Source of the DNA: Adiantum capillus-veneris
Lineage: Eukaryota > Streptophyta > Polypodiopsida > Polypodiales > Pteridaceae
Direction of reading: 5' to 3'
Assembly (NCBI GenBank): GCA_014529385.2
Contig: CM043965.1
Location: forward strand, 19,076,412-19,140,411
DNA length: 64,000 nt
How positions within the stretch are numbered: the first letter of the stretch is position 1; every line of letters begins with the position of its first letter. The notes beneath the pieces were generated by a model, which made no database searches, had not been told where the DNA came from, and worked only from the letters and a program-made list of their open reading frames with translations. Position numbers and translations under genes: made by a program. Positions 20,885 to 31,889 of this stretch are shown in pieces.

Positions 20885-22060
20885 AAACACTACACGACGC
20901 GATAGATGGGTCACCCACAATCTACAAGCTTCACCTATCGCGCCATATGTGAAGCAAATGATATTGGGGAGAGACACCAACACGATGTGATAGAAGGGCC
21001 ACCCACACTCTAGAATATGTTCGTATCGCATCGTATGCGAGCTATGGACCTTTCCAATAAATCAAGGAAGAAGACCTACACGACGCGATAGCGGGCTCAC
21101 CCACACTCTAGAACATGCCTGTATCGCATCGTATGTGAAGCTTTGACCTTTCCAATAAATCAAGGAAGAAGACCTACACAACATGATAGATGGTCTACCC
21201 ACATCCTAGAACAGGGTAGTATCGCGTCGTATGTGAAGCTGCTAAGCCTCGTCAATGAATCAATGGACACCTGCACAACGCGATAGACCGCCGGCCATGC
21301 ACATGCTAGAACACATTCGAGTCGCATCGTATGTAAAGCTGCTGATCTTGGAAATGGGAAGTGAAGGACAATTGCACGGCCCGATAGCTTGGCCACCCAC
21401 TATCTAGGACTTGCTCGTATCACGTCGTATTGGACGAGGACGGGTAGCATGGGTCAGTGGAAGAAAGATATTAGAAAGTGCGGATGGCGAGGATGGGTCG
21501 ATGGGAGGAAGTGCGGGTCGTTTAGGAGGACGACACGATGCGAATGTGAGGTATGGGGGAAAGTAAAAAATGAGCACGTGAGAGAGTTTTATATACATCC
21601 GACCGTCCGTACGATGACCGTTGGAAGCAAGCCACGTGGCACATCTGCATGGCTGACACGTGTCCATAGCGGTAATATTTTGCACCTTATATAAAGTTTG
21701 ATCTCGGTTTTTATTAGTGTTACACGTTTAGTTGTCCCACACGATGCGAGATATTGCGTTTATGTTACTTATCTCTGCTAGTGCTACGCGTCGCTTTCGT
21801 GTCTCAAAGTCCCTTCGTCCCACACGACGCACCGGTACCCATTTGCAAACGCCGGGTGGGGGCTCTATTGCGTGGTTCGGGCTTCTAGTTGGCAGCTCCG
21901 ACACAATGCGATCCGAGCAGGTTGCACATCCTGGAACCCTCCCCTATCGCTTCGTTTGGGAGTGCTAGTGAGGTTCTTAGACCCAGTGCCCGGAGTGCTT
22001 TGCCGGTTGTGTAACCCTCCCCCCTTATCGCTCTATATATCACTTTGGCGCGTACTTCTC
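20885..22060. repeat. Tandem array with internal inverted motif, divergent-promoter region
   Basis: About six units spaced 88-100 bases apart start at roughly 20,891, 20,979, 21,073, 21,173, 21,272 and 21,374. Each has a left arm like CACGACGCGATA and, 35-45 bases on, a right arm like TATCGCRTCGTATGTG that is its inverse complement, plus CCACCCAC(A/T) between. Single variants recur at about 21,735, 21,825, 21,898 and 21,945. The array is GC-richer than its surroundings and lies between the divergent start codons of genes 2 and 3. A transposase or replication-protein binding array, or a shared promoter, is the natural reading; this is inference. Confidence 0.8.
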
Positions 22061-22111
22061 GACCTTCACCCTGTATCTAGGTAGCTTCACTGGTTCGATT
22101 TTTCCTCTACC

Positions 22112-23703
22112 ATGAACGAAGGTCAGGAGGATATTTTGGAGGAGAGTCCAAGTGAGAAACTATTGGTTGCTGTGATGGATGGTGGTGACACAGAAGTGTA
22201 CACCAAAGCATATGAAATATTCAACCCTATGTTTGATCTTGCAGCTTTGTGAGACCATTTGAAGGACTTCTTATCAGAAGAATTCAAAGAGTTTGAAGAG
22301 GCAGCTGAAGGCAAGTGTTTGGTTTTAGATGGCAAGACTTATTGCCATCTAACCAAATTTACTACCAACTCAATTGAGAAAGGAAAAGTAACAAGGAGGT
22401 TTGGAAGATTTTCTTAGAAGACTTCCTTTGTTTGTCCACCTACCATTTCTTGTCAATTACATTTAAAGCCTTGCAACCTTGTTCCGAAAGAAAATGCCTT
22501 TCTTTTCTTTTTGGTCCTTAAAGTTGACATGCAAGGCAAAGCTGATGAAGTGAAAGATACAGATGAAGAGGCAACAAATAAAAATGTTTCATAGTTTTGC
22601 AGCTTGAGAAAAGTGAAATTCTAGAAGAAGAGGAAGTTGATGTTGCAGCTGAGGAGCAGGAGAGTGCAAATTTTGATGTGGCTCAATTTAGAGCCAGTAC
22701 TGTCATTGATGAGCCAACAGATGAGGTAGAGGTGTCTGAAGCTTCCCTTACTATTCCAAACCTTCCCTATTCTATATCAATGGAAAAGAGTATATCCCCC
22801 TCCATCATATCCAGTGTCTGCTTAATATGAGGGAGGACTACTGTATTGCAACCATTTCTGAAGCTTCTGAGGTAGCCAAAGATTTTATTGACACAGAAGA
22901 AGAGTCAAAAGAGGAGTTTTTGGCACTTGATCTTCAGACATCCAGTAAAGATTTTCTGCCCGCTCCTGATGCACTTGCTCTATGCATGAGAAGAGTGGAA
23001 GAGGAGAAACCTTCCCTCAAAGATGAGGATTTTGAGAAGAGACTTGTTGAGTTTGGCATCCAATCTTTTGGCAGAGACTTTAAGCTGAAAAAAATTGGAA
23101 AGGAAGTTGACATAAGAGAGATAAATGGATCATGCAATCTTTTTCAAGGAAAAGTCATTGCCGAAGATGAGTTACAAAAGGTGATCTCCCTTCTAAAATC
23201 TTTCTTTTTTTTCAAGTTTGTTTTAGTTACTCATTCGGTCTTGTTTTGCAGATTGAACTCCTTGACAAAGACAATTTTCTTGGGAGATCTAAAGGCTCAA
23301 GAGGAAAAGCAATAGAGGGCTCTTCAAGAAGGGATGCCTCCTCTCTCATGCACTACATGCCTACATTGGATAGTGCCACCTTCTATGTCTTTCACATGCA
23401 ATATTCTGAAGATCCTAAGTTGCCAATGTTTGCACTGAAGATATTGTCACGGTTTTTAGGGTACACTCTCCTTCAAATCAATGCAAACAAGATCATGGTA
23501 CTTGAGAGAGCAACAACACTTCGAATATTTGGATATGCTACAAGATTCAATGCCTCAAGAGCAGGATACTTTCTTTGCTACTCTAGCTATGCAGCAGCAG
23601 GTGAGGAGACAAATCTCAACCTTCTTGGGGGCTATAAAAGAAGAAAGTTTTTGAGATATAGGGGTGACATGCCTAGAGATATAAAACAAATCAAAAACTG
23701 ATG
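22112..23703 (+). pseudogene. Transposon gene 3: acidic protein of unknown function
   Basis: Starts MNEGQEDILEESPSEKLL, with a TGA at 22,250 where the frame continues as DHLKDFLSEEFKEFEEAAEG, then LDGKTYCHLTKF. The middle (22,597-22,760) is strongly acidic (LEEEEVDVAAEEQE). After a frame change near 22,760 it reads INGKEYIPLHHIQCLLN, which partly echoes the earlier LDGKTYCHL block. A GT-AG intron (about 23,180-23,251, acceptor TTTTGCAG) leads to the last exon, which ends at 23,703 with a SRFLGYTLLQINANKIM segment. No known domain is recognised. It is transcribed away from the tandem array and converges on the transposase gene. Part of the first half probably contains introns not resolved here. 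Confidence 0.5.
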
Positions 23704-23777
23704 TAAATTTGACAATTTTTTGCACCAAAATATCTTTTTTGATTTTGGATCTCTTTAGAAAGACTCGGTACAAAGTT

Positions 23778-26180
23778 TCAAAGTGAAGCATTAATCTCCA
23801 TCTGTGGTTGAGCAGCATGGTTGTTTGATCTCATCCGTTGTAATTGCCTCCTATAGAACCAATTGAATAATTCCTTTAGTGCATTGCTCCTTCTTTGTCC
23901 CCCTCCCTTTCTCGTACATTTGAAAAAAGAAGTCCTCGCTTGATAGTGAGATTTTTCCATTCCCTGAGTATTCCATGTTGCAAGGGGTCCTTGTTTTGCA
24001 AAGTATGGTCCATGCAGGTACAGAATATGCTCAAAAAAAGTTAGTTGAACTCAACAGGATGCAAAGTAAAATACTATCCAGACTTTAGAAAGTAATTGAA
24101 TACTCACCAAGTAATATGTGATGTCTTTTTCTCCCGAAGCATCTGTAATAGCAGTTATTAAAATCTTTATTGTCTTTTTAAAGTCATCTGCATAAGTAGC
24201 AGAGCTAACTTGTTGTCTTAAAACTTTCAAAAAATTGTCGAGCTTCTTCCACACTTCCATGCGTTTGTTGGCTACATTTGGTCTACTTTTGACATTGGTT
24301 GTTATAACACAAAGATCCTTCTAGAAGTTCCACATAGCATCAACTTGTTTGTTGTCATGGTTACTCAAAAATCTTCTGGCTTTTGCTCCACCCATTGAAA
24401 CATCTTGCAAATCATCACCGGTTCCTTTTTGAAACAGTGGGATCTTTTTTTAGATGTAGTTGACCACCATGAGAACCCATTTGAGAGAGCAAAGCCTCGC
24501 ATTTTTCTATGCACTAGTCTGCAAGTTTAGTTGTCTTAATAGAATATGCATAGTCAAGATGGAGTCGAAGCAATTTGTCCAAGATTCTAATCTCTGCATG
24601 CATTGTGCATATATGTACATTTTTTAAATCTGTTGTTAGAATTGGATCCCAAATCATAGAAGACGATGGATAGTCGATGACGTTCACACTATTTCTCGAT
24701 GGTGGTTTTCCAACCTCGTGTTCTGCAAGCCATCCTTTTGTTCCAGTGATTGCCATGCAATATAGACATGGATACTTGGTATTGGCACCTCCACATACAC
24801 CAAACATGCACTTTAATGCTTTTAGGTCGGCACTCAAGTGCCATTCTACAAAAAAGTCACCCATGCCATCTACACAGAGTTTTTCACCTGCATTTTGGTC
24901 CTGTATAACGGAAGGGATATCGGTCTGCAAAAACAACCATTTCAATGTATCGTGATTTTCTACTGGTATTTGAGCTGCTCCGATCCACCAAAGCTCCATT
25001 TCTGATTGTGGTATGGGGAATCAAGCTTACCCTGGCTATAGTCCAATGATCTATTCATAAGGGATATGGATACTCTTTCCATTTTTTGACATTTTTGAAT
25101 TTAAGCTTCATCCAATTTCAGAACAAATATAAGTTTTCCTTCACAATCTACTTCTTGCATATTATAGTATCTCACCATAGCAAATTGAACATTTTTTATA
25201 CTCATCCAAATGTTATTAAAAACATTATACTCAAAAGAAGATTTTTTTTTCTGTTTTTCATATGGCATCGTTCCTTCTATATGATAGTACTCTCCAAAAT
25301 GTTCGGGTATTTTTTCGTTTAATAGAGTCCTAACTTTACCAACATTGTTAGGCCTAGGCAACCCAAAAGCTTTAATCTTGTAATACTTTAAAACCTGAAA
25401 CCAGGTTTTAGAGATGGCCCTGTAACCCCTTCTACTCACCCCCACTGTGCCACAAACTTCTTGCATTTGAGAAGGTTGGATGAGTAAACCTATATCTTTC
25501 AGTAAATTTTGAAATACCAATTTCTTCTGAGTTTGATTTTTAGGAAGTTTCAAAAGTTTAAGAATATCACTTTTGTTCATTACCTCATTCAAAAATCTCA
25601 CCCTTTCTTGAACATTGGACATATCAAATCCTAAAAGACTAGTCACATTTTCTCTAGTAATCTTTAATCTTTTTTTTCTTTGTCCAGAACCTTTTGTTAA
25701 GTTTACTACATCTCTCATTCGTTTTACTCGTGCTCTTAATCCTATTGGAGTTTCTTTTAAAATCCGAAGCTAGTGATTTTCTTGTTTTAGAGATGCTATT
25801 TGGTTTTCGAGTTCTAAAATTCTTGTTGCATTTGAAGACAAAACAGTTTTGAGATATTGAATGTAATGTGTATGATCAATGTGTAAATGAGATAACCTAG
25901 AACTATATCCTAGTAAGCCATCAACCCCATCACCAACAAATCTCATCAAATCATGAGGTGTGTGAAAAGATGGATACCTTCCAGTGCTAGGATCCGGTGG
26001 ATACAAGCTCCCATCTGTCCATATATCAATGTGTTTCTTTCCCTCGTTGCAAAGTTGTTGTGCCTCATTTGCAGTTGTAACTGGTCTTTGATAGACACTC
26101 CGCGTAGTAGCATATTTCTGGCTTAGCTTAATGTTCAAGTGAAACTTGCGATTATCACTAATGGAAGATGTATTAGTCAT
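23778..26180 (-). pseudogene. Transposon gene 4: DDE-type transposase
   Basis: From ATG at 26,180 an N-terminal region (KKHIDIWTDGSLYPPDPS) ends in a short coiled coil (ILELENQIASLKQENH). After a TAG at 25,770 it continues in the same frame with a helical DNA-binding-like part (VSRRGYRAISKTW). The catalytic core follows: LVLKLDEA-type first Asp at about 25,109, stop, frameshift near 25,000, then HLSADLKALKCMFG with second Asp and CLYC, then HAEIRILDKLLR with a candidate Glu. A GT-AG intron (about 24,030-24,107, donor TTG|GTGAGT) precedes the last exon with GMEKSHYQARTSFF and GGGQRRSNALKELFNWFYR. The layout recalls uncharacterised RNase H-fold transposases of animals and fungi; this is from memory of the family and not searched. 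It is broken by about four stops and two frameshifts. Confidence 0.7.
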
Positions 26181-26514
26181 TGTAAGTAATGAAGGAGCAA
26201 AAAGTATAATGGAGATAACGTAGCAACAGAATAAGGTGCATCAGAGAAGAAGAGATAAAGCTCGCGAAAGGTGAGAGAAAAAAGAGAGTTTCAAAAGTGG
26301 AAACAACTATTTGTCACCAAGTGAAGTAAATGAAAACAAATTTCGAGGTGAGCCACAAAGATATGTGAAGAAAACGATATCTTTTTTAATATTTAGAGAT
26401 ATGTACCTAGATACGCTTTAGATTGCGTAGATATGCTTTAAATGACCAAAACGGACAAATTTGGAGCCGTTTTGACCACAAACGGCTCTGCTAATTAGTA
26501 ATTTAACCAATTCC
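26181..26514. other. Right non-coding end of the transposon
   Basis: Upstream region of the transposase gene. Near the end it has GCCGTTTTGACC and AACGGCTC, short inverted echoes of the terminal motif, which may be subterminal binding sites. Confidence 0.5.
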
Positions 26515-26551
26515 TTACATAGCCTTTTTTGAGTCGTTTTTGGCTCTAATG
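26515..26551 (-). repeat. Right terminal inverted repeat
   Basis: Read outward-in it is CATTAGAGCCAAAAACGACTC then AAAAAAGGCTATG, pairing with the left end at 15,553. Confidence 0.85.
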
Positions 26552-27208
26552 AATTCACATCCGTTACATCATCAAATGACATCCAAACGTAATGAAACTT
26601 CTATGACAAGTTTATAAGACCTAAGAACACATGCTTATGGTCTCAAACACCACTTTAGATCAAGTTCCAAAATCGTGATTATTAACAGCAGTGGATTTTT
26701 GACGTAGTCGTTTTTGACCCAAAATGCATCTAAATGCTTAGCAATGATTTCCCAATACCCCGCCTATGCTTAGTTTTCAATTTAAAAGTGTGAATTCCTA
26801 CTTATGATGAAATTAGGCTGTGGGTCGGCGACGCCAAAAGCTACAAAATACTGTGAACTGCTTACGTTAATGAGTAGAGCTCTTACCTGCGGTTGCAATG
26901 CAACAAACATAATCGCAATGTGACAATGCGTCGTTAGCTCACGCTGTGTATTTCTTATCCAAAAACTTATAAAAAATTGGCTTCTATACCTTAGCCAAGG
27001 TTTTTGGGTGGTCAAAACCATTAATCTGGAGTTCTATCAAAGCTGAGTAATGATTGGCTGATACAATCTATAAGGTTGTAGCCTCGATTCATTAATTACA
27101 AAGTTTATCCGAGAAAATAGGGGTTACAATATTTTGATTTATCAAAATAATAAATATTTTACCAAGAGAAGTCCAAAAAATGGTGTCTGTGTTAGCTTAC
27201 TACTAACA
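26552..27208 (-). repeat. 3' LTR of element H, inner part
   Basis: Continues the LTR begun at 15,338 and matches 36,612-37,314. It ends ...TACTAACA, the inverse complement of an LTR start TGTTAGTA. Compared with the other LTR it lacks about 40 bases around 36,990-37,030. A purine-rich tract (GGAGGGGTGGAA on the minus strand, 27,209-27,222) borders it, as expected for the polypurine primer. Confidence 0.85.
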
Positions 27209-27304
27209 TTCCACCCCTCCTCGCCTGTGTCGTCCCTTGACACAGCTTTATGGGCTAAAATAGTCTTTGGGTTGACGCCTGGCGAGGTGGTCTTTAAGCG
27301 CATC

Positions 27305-27420
27305 GAGTGCCTTCTCATATCTGATTCTTCTTTCTTTGTCGGGCACTTGCATAAATTGCATTGAGTGCCTTCTCGTATCTGATTCTTCTTTCTTTGTCGG
27401 GCACTTGCATAAATTGCATT
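27305..27420. repeat. 58-base tandem duplication
   Basis: Two adjacent copies of a unit beginning GAGTGCCTTCTC and ending AAATTGCATT differ by a single base (CATATC against CGTATC). It overlaps the C-terminus of the reading frame at 27,315-27,914, so its end is repeated in part. Confidence 0.9.
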
Positions 27421-27914
27421 GTCACTTTATTCTTCAGCTCCACCACTGAGTAGCCTAAAAACCTAGATGTAAGGTTGCTGATCAATGGTGCAAATATCTT
27501 CGTTCGGTAGGTGAAAAACCCAGTGTAGAAATCTTCTTCAAAGGACAACATATTATTTGATGGCAAGAACATACATCTGGCATAGAAGCCATAAAGTACT
27601 TCTTCGGAAGGCTGACTACTTAGATCATAGCATAAGCCTTTGTTACCTTCTAAAAATGATATCCATGGGGTTCCTGTTTGCTCATGCTCATTAAAAACTT
27701 GGATGCATGGTAGCACCATTCTGCAGATTTTATATAACATGGCACAAGAGAGATCTGGTAGACTCTTGAAGAAAGACATGGTGCCCGTTAGGGTTTTCAC
27801 CACGTGTTCCTCTGTCGCTTGTCCTCTCTCTGGAGCTGGAAGCCTGGGGTAGTTAAGCCAAGTTGGCATGTTCTTTGTCAACGCTTCATGCTTAGTCTCT
27901 TGCTTCAGTTTCAA
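27315..27914 (-). CDS. Extra reading frame of element H, unknown function
   Basis: About 200 uninterrupted codons lie between the truncated integrase and the polypurine tract, the longest open frame of this element outside RT. It contains LPAPERGQATEEHVV, a Cys-containing helical part (LYKICRMVLPCIQVFNEHEQ) and ends with a Lys/Arg-rich tail. The segment LTSRFLGYSVVELKNKV weakly resembles ILSRFLGYTLLQINANKI of transposon gene 3. No known family is recognised. Additional 3' frames occur in some plant Ty3 elements (envelope-like in Athila), but no membrane segment is obvious here. It could also be a captured fragment. The true start is unclear because the frame is open upstream. Confidence 0.5.
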   Translation of the reverse strand: MKLKQETKHEALTKNMPTWLNYPRLPAPERGQATEEHVVKTLTGTMSFFKSLPDLSCAMLYKICRMVLPCIQVFNEHEQTGTPWISFLEGNKGLCYDLSSQPSEEVLYGFYARCMFLPSNNMLSFEEDFYTGFFTYRTKIFAPLISNLTSRFLGYSVVELKNKVTMQFMQVPDKERRIRYEKALNAIYASARQRKKNQI

Positions 27915-27959
27915 TTGCTCTTTGATGGCGTTTACTCATATCCTCAGGAAATGTTCGGC

Positions 27960-28394
27960 TCAAAAGTAAGTAGCCAGATAATTACTCCACTTAGGAACAT
28001 GTGACATTTGAAACAATGTTACATGAGGTATGGGTGTTTGTTTTTGACATTGAGGGAAGTTCTTTACAAAAGATCGAACATTTGTCCTCATAGTTGGACA
28101 AAATACTCCAAGTCTCAAGATTCGTTGCATAGTTTGGTCTTTCGCAAAGTGAAGTCGTGCTATGGTAACATGTGCTTGACTTAGGTACTGTTCTTTTTCT
28201 TGAGGCTTAATGCATAAGAGCAATATCCCGTCCCGATTTATTTTGTATAGCCTTCCAGCTAGTAATTGATACATAGCCGGTTGCTCGATCAATCTGACCG
28301 TGATAGGAAGTGGTATTTGTGAATCCACCTGAGCAATTGTCATCCATGACACAATGTTTTTCGACCATCCAGGTATCATTTCCACAGAGAACAA
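27960..28394 (-). pseudogene. Integrase zinc domain of element H, truncated
   Basis: The HHCC-type part is visible (AHVTIARLHF ... LGVFCPTMRTNV ... FVKNFPQCQK), with the first Cys of the CxxC pair replaced by Phe. The catalytic DDE core is missing, since the frame stops at LATYF and unrelated sequence follows. Confidence 0.7.
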
Positions 28395-28630
28395 ATAGGC
28401 ATCTAGTAGATCATTGTCTATTCCTTTAGGTGATTCCCCTGAAACAATCCTTGATAAGTGATCTGCTCATTCATGTGTAGTGCCCTTTTTTTACAACCAC
28501 ATTGAAATCAAATTCGAGAAGAATGATGAACTATCTCACTATTCTCCTTGTGATACATGGCTTGTTGACCAAATACAACAAGGCTTGGTGGTCCACAAAG
28601 AACACAAACTTGTTGGCTAATAGGTAATGT

Positions 28631-30065
28631 CTATACTTTTTTAACGGCATAAATCATTCCTAATACTTCTCTTTCGGTGGTGGTGTAATTCTTTTCTGCC
28701 ATGTTCAATTGTCGGCTAGCATAAGAAATAGGAAAGTCAATTTTCTTGTCTCCTGGTTGAGCTAGTATACAACCGATAGCAAAATTGAAAGCATCTACAT
28801 GTACGTGGAATACCTTATCCCAATCTGGTGCTTTCAATATTGGAGCTGAGGTGAGAGCATGCTTAAGATTCATGAAGGATTCTTCACATGCCTCGGTCCA
28901 TTCAAAGTGTGTAATCAAGCTATACATGGATTTTGCAATTATCGCGTACATGTAGATGAACCGTCGGTAATATCCATAATGCCCCATGAAGGCTTGTACC
29001 CCCTTTACTGTTGTTGGTCTAGGCAAATCAGCAATGACATGAATCTTCTTAATATCAATAGCTATGCCATTTTTAGACACTATATGTCCAAGAATGTTTT
29101 CTTGTCTTCCCATGAATGTGCACTTTTCAAGATTTAAGCAAATCCTATAAAGTCTACATTTTTTTAATACCTTTTTGAGGTGTTCAAAATGATCAGCCCG
29201 GATTGATGAGTGTAGACATAGATCATCCATATATACTTCTAAGAATTTCCTAAGATATTCTTTGAAAGCATGGCTCATCAACCTTTGAAACGTGGCTGAA
29301 GCATTAGTTAACCCAAATGGCATAACCCGATAAGCAATTAACCAAAAGTTGATTGTATCTCAAAAATCCCTCTAAGAAGCTGTAAGCTTCTTTTCCTGCA
29401 ACTCGTTCTAAAACATGCTCAGTTATTGGAAGAGAAAAGTTGTCTCTAATGGTAGCTGCATTCACTTTTTTGAGATTAACACACACTCGTAATTTTCCAT
29501 TCTTCTTGGGTACTACCACAATTGGAGACACCCAATCTATGTGTTCAATTTCGTAAATGAATTTGGCTTCCTTTACTTTTTCAATCTCTTATTTTATCTT
29601 TATGGAAAATGTTTTGTTATATGTGTATGGCCTTTGTCTACTTGGTTTATCATCATCTCTCATGGGTATGGTATGTTGATAAATTTCTAGATCAACACCC
29701 TTGAGATTCTTGTAAGACCAAGCGAAGATATCTTGGTATTCCTTTAATAAGCTTAGCAAAAGCTTTCCTTCTTCTTCTGTTAGGTCTTTCGTGATGTAAT
29801 CAGGTCTAGGTTCTTCTTCTGGTTCAATCAAGTCTATCCTTGTAGCGTTTTCAGGTCCTTCGTAAGACTTGCCCTGTTTTTGTAGTTTCCTAACAGGTTG
29901 TTCTACTATGATTTTTTGATCTTGGAGAGTATACTTTTTGTAATGGGATGGAACATGCATTACATCCTTACCGTCTTCTTCCGTGGTTTCCATTTTGGTT
30001 GTGTATATCTCCTCTAGAGCTTTTTTCAGCTCTTGATATTTCTTTTTCCGCTCGACTCTGGTCAT
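28631..30065 (-). pseudogene. Reverse transcriptase and RNase H of element H
   Basis: The N-terminal piece (29,589-30,065) has KEYQDIFAWSYKNLKGVD. Then comes SPIVVVPKKNGKLRVCVNLKK, stops and shifts, and the palm with VYMDDLCLHSS (catalytic Asp pair present) and FGLTNASATFQRLM. RNase H begins at HVDAFNFAIGCILAQ and reaches EREVLGMIYAVKK, after which the frame is broken. Together these cover the usual span of a Ty3 RT-RH, divided by a frameshift near 29,320 and a stop near 29,590. Confidence 0.85.
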
Positions 30066-31034
30066 GAGTGGTTTCTTATCCTGTGGGTTTGCTTGAGTGC
30101 CCTTCCTTGTTTTTCTCGACGTTTAAGACATTTTTGAATTTTTGTTTGAAGGATATCAGCTAGTTATTTTGTCCTTGACACAATCATTAGCATCTATCTG
30201 TATCAAGAACTGTGTTTTACTGGAGACTGATGGCATAGGTCATGTTTTCACAATTCTGGTGTCTCTTTTTTGTCATACCATTTTTGTCTTCTTGATTTCT
30301 CGTTTGGAAAGTCAAAAAACTTTTTCTCCCCTCCTTTTAAAAGTAGCTTAGCTCTCGTATGCTCCTTTTCTAACCTCGAATCTTTTGAGTTAGCTAAGTG
30401 TTCATTAACTCATCAGTTGCATCATAATAGAGGTCTAAAAAGACTTATTGAGCTTTCATTAAGTCCTTGGGTTCCTCATCTTCGTTTTCAATGTTGAGGA
30501 TTGAAATCATTTGGATGGAATTATGTCGTAGCCATCCTCATTGCAAAATTAAGTAGGCATAGACATATTCACACATACATCCATTGTTGCTAAAATTTGA
30601 GTCCACTCGAATGGCTCAAACAAATGCTCTGGAAAGGGTGCAGGTATATAGGCTTCGTCTGTGCAGTCCCTTTCTAGGATAAATTGTTCTCGTCTTAAGC
30701 TTCCGTTTTCTGAAGCTCCACACATCCAAATAGGAGTGCCTTTGTTTAACTAGGATAGGAGTTTAGTTTCAGCCGAAGAGACTGAATCAAACTCTTGGAT
30801 GGGTGTTTTCAAGACATCTCTATAAGTGTGATCTTTTAGATTTACTCGTGTTATAGATTCCACTTGCTTCAAGTACAGATAATTGTTTCCCTGATCTTGG
30901 ATAAGCTATACCTATCACATGAAAGGTCTTCCAAATATGATTTTATAGTTGAGTTCTTTTCCCAAAGTCTACTATGGAAAAAGTGTGTTGATATTCAATT
31001 CCACAGGAATTGACGATCACTTTTTCAAGTATCC

Positions 31035-31286
31035 CTAGTGGTCTCTCAATGTGTCCGTCAGCCACTGCGATTTCATTCGAGTTTGTCTAATGGCTGGCTG
31101 TCCCCAGGATTCCCATACTGCTTTAGTGGTTATGGCTATGACATCTTCACTGTCGAGTATTGCCATGGTTTCAATGTCATTATATTTCACTATGAGGGTG
31201 GTGTTTCCTTCTTCCCCTTCATAATATTCTCTGACTTTGTTCATGGGAACTGATCGAATCTCTTTGTTTTCCATTTCATTATTCAA
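31035..31286 (-). pseudogene. Aspartic protease of element H
   Basis: The segment NDIETMAILDSEDVIAITTK followed by VWESWGQPAIRQTRMK is the retropepsin of Tat-type elements. The catalytic Asp is present, but the following D-S/T-G-A is changed to D-S-E-D, which should abolish activity. Confidence 0.7.
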
Positions 31287-31301
31287 TTTTCCTTAAAAAA
31301 T

Positions 31302-31889
31302 TTAGATTAACTCCGTTATCCCCACCTTCTCTAGGGTTTTCCGTAAATCATTCCACAAGTATGGTCTATGTTTTAATAGTTCTCCCAAGGTAAGAGTGCA
31401 TTGGATGGGTGTAGACATGATTGAATGAATGTTGTCTACATCTAGGATCTGTTCAACTCTTTGAACTTGAGTGGTCTTGCACACGATGGATATATCTTTG
31501 TTATCTCCCAAGTAAGAAGGTAATGTTTTCAAGGTCAATGGTTTCGACATTCCTAAAACTGCCGATCCACAATCCCCGTACAAGGATTGTAAATCCATGT
31601 TCATATCAGAAGGTAGGTTATCCAGCTAGACTTCCTCTATAGGAGCTGACTTCAGAGTTAGGCTCCCATCATTGATCTCTCTCACTTTTTTCCATAAGTA
31701 TCTTGTCCAGTCTTCCTCTACGAATGGAATTCCGTCTAAGGCATCTTCGCTGTCCGGCACTATAAGCTCTGGTTCTCTTGTTTCAAGGTGGGGTTCTGCC
31801 ACCACATCAGATTTTTCTTTCGTTTCTTTTACCACAAGCTCCTCAGGTTTTGCGATACTTTCAATCTCGGGTTTTTGTTTTTCCAGCAT
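31302..31889 (-). pseudogene. gag-protease linker region of element H
   Basis: Two frames: an acidic one (31,626-31,889) with VVKETKEKSDVVAEPHLETR, and one (31,302-31,604) with LTLGELLKHRPYLWNDLRKTL, a segment typical of the stretch before the protease in this lineage. A stop separates them. Confidence 0.55.

Larger units (their letters stand above)
15553..26551. mobile_element. 11-kb DNA transposon carrying an H3-like/Ulp1 gene
   Basis: Ends are defined by the split LTR: the left border reads GGCAAACA|CATTAGGGCC and the right GGCTCTAATG|AATTCACATCC, while the unsplit LTR at 36,601 reads GGCAAACAATTCACATCC. The ends form inverted repeats of about 30 bases. Only one base (A) could be duplicated target. 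Inside are four genes (+,-,+,-), a tandem array in the middle, a 1.7-kb left non-coding region and a 370-base right one. The content does not match any superfamily I can name with certainty. A Ulp1 domain recalls Mutator-like Kaonashi, KDZ and Polinton elements, but no polymerase B, packaging ATPase or retroviral integrase is present. Confidence 0.85.

Noticed and set aside
15553-26551. Polinton/Maverick element, because of the Ulp1-like protease and large multi-gene layout
   Set aside because: No DNA polymerase B, packaging ATPase, capsid genes or retroviral-type integrase is visible, and the terminal repeats are about 30 bases rather than hundreds.
15553-26551. Assignment to KDZ or Mutator-like Kaonashi elements
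   Set aside because: A Ulp1 domain alone is not diagnostic, no 8-9 base target duplication is seen, and the transposase motifs could not be matched with certainty without a search.
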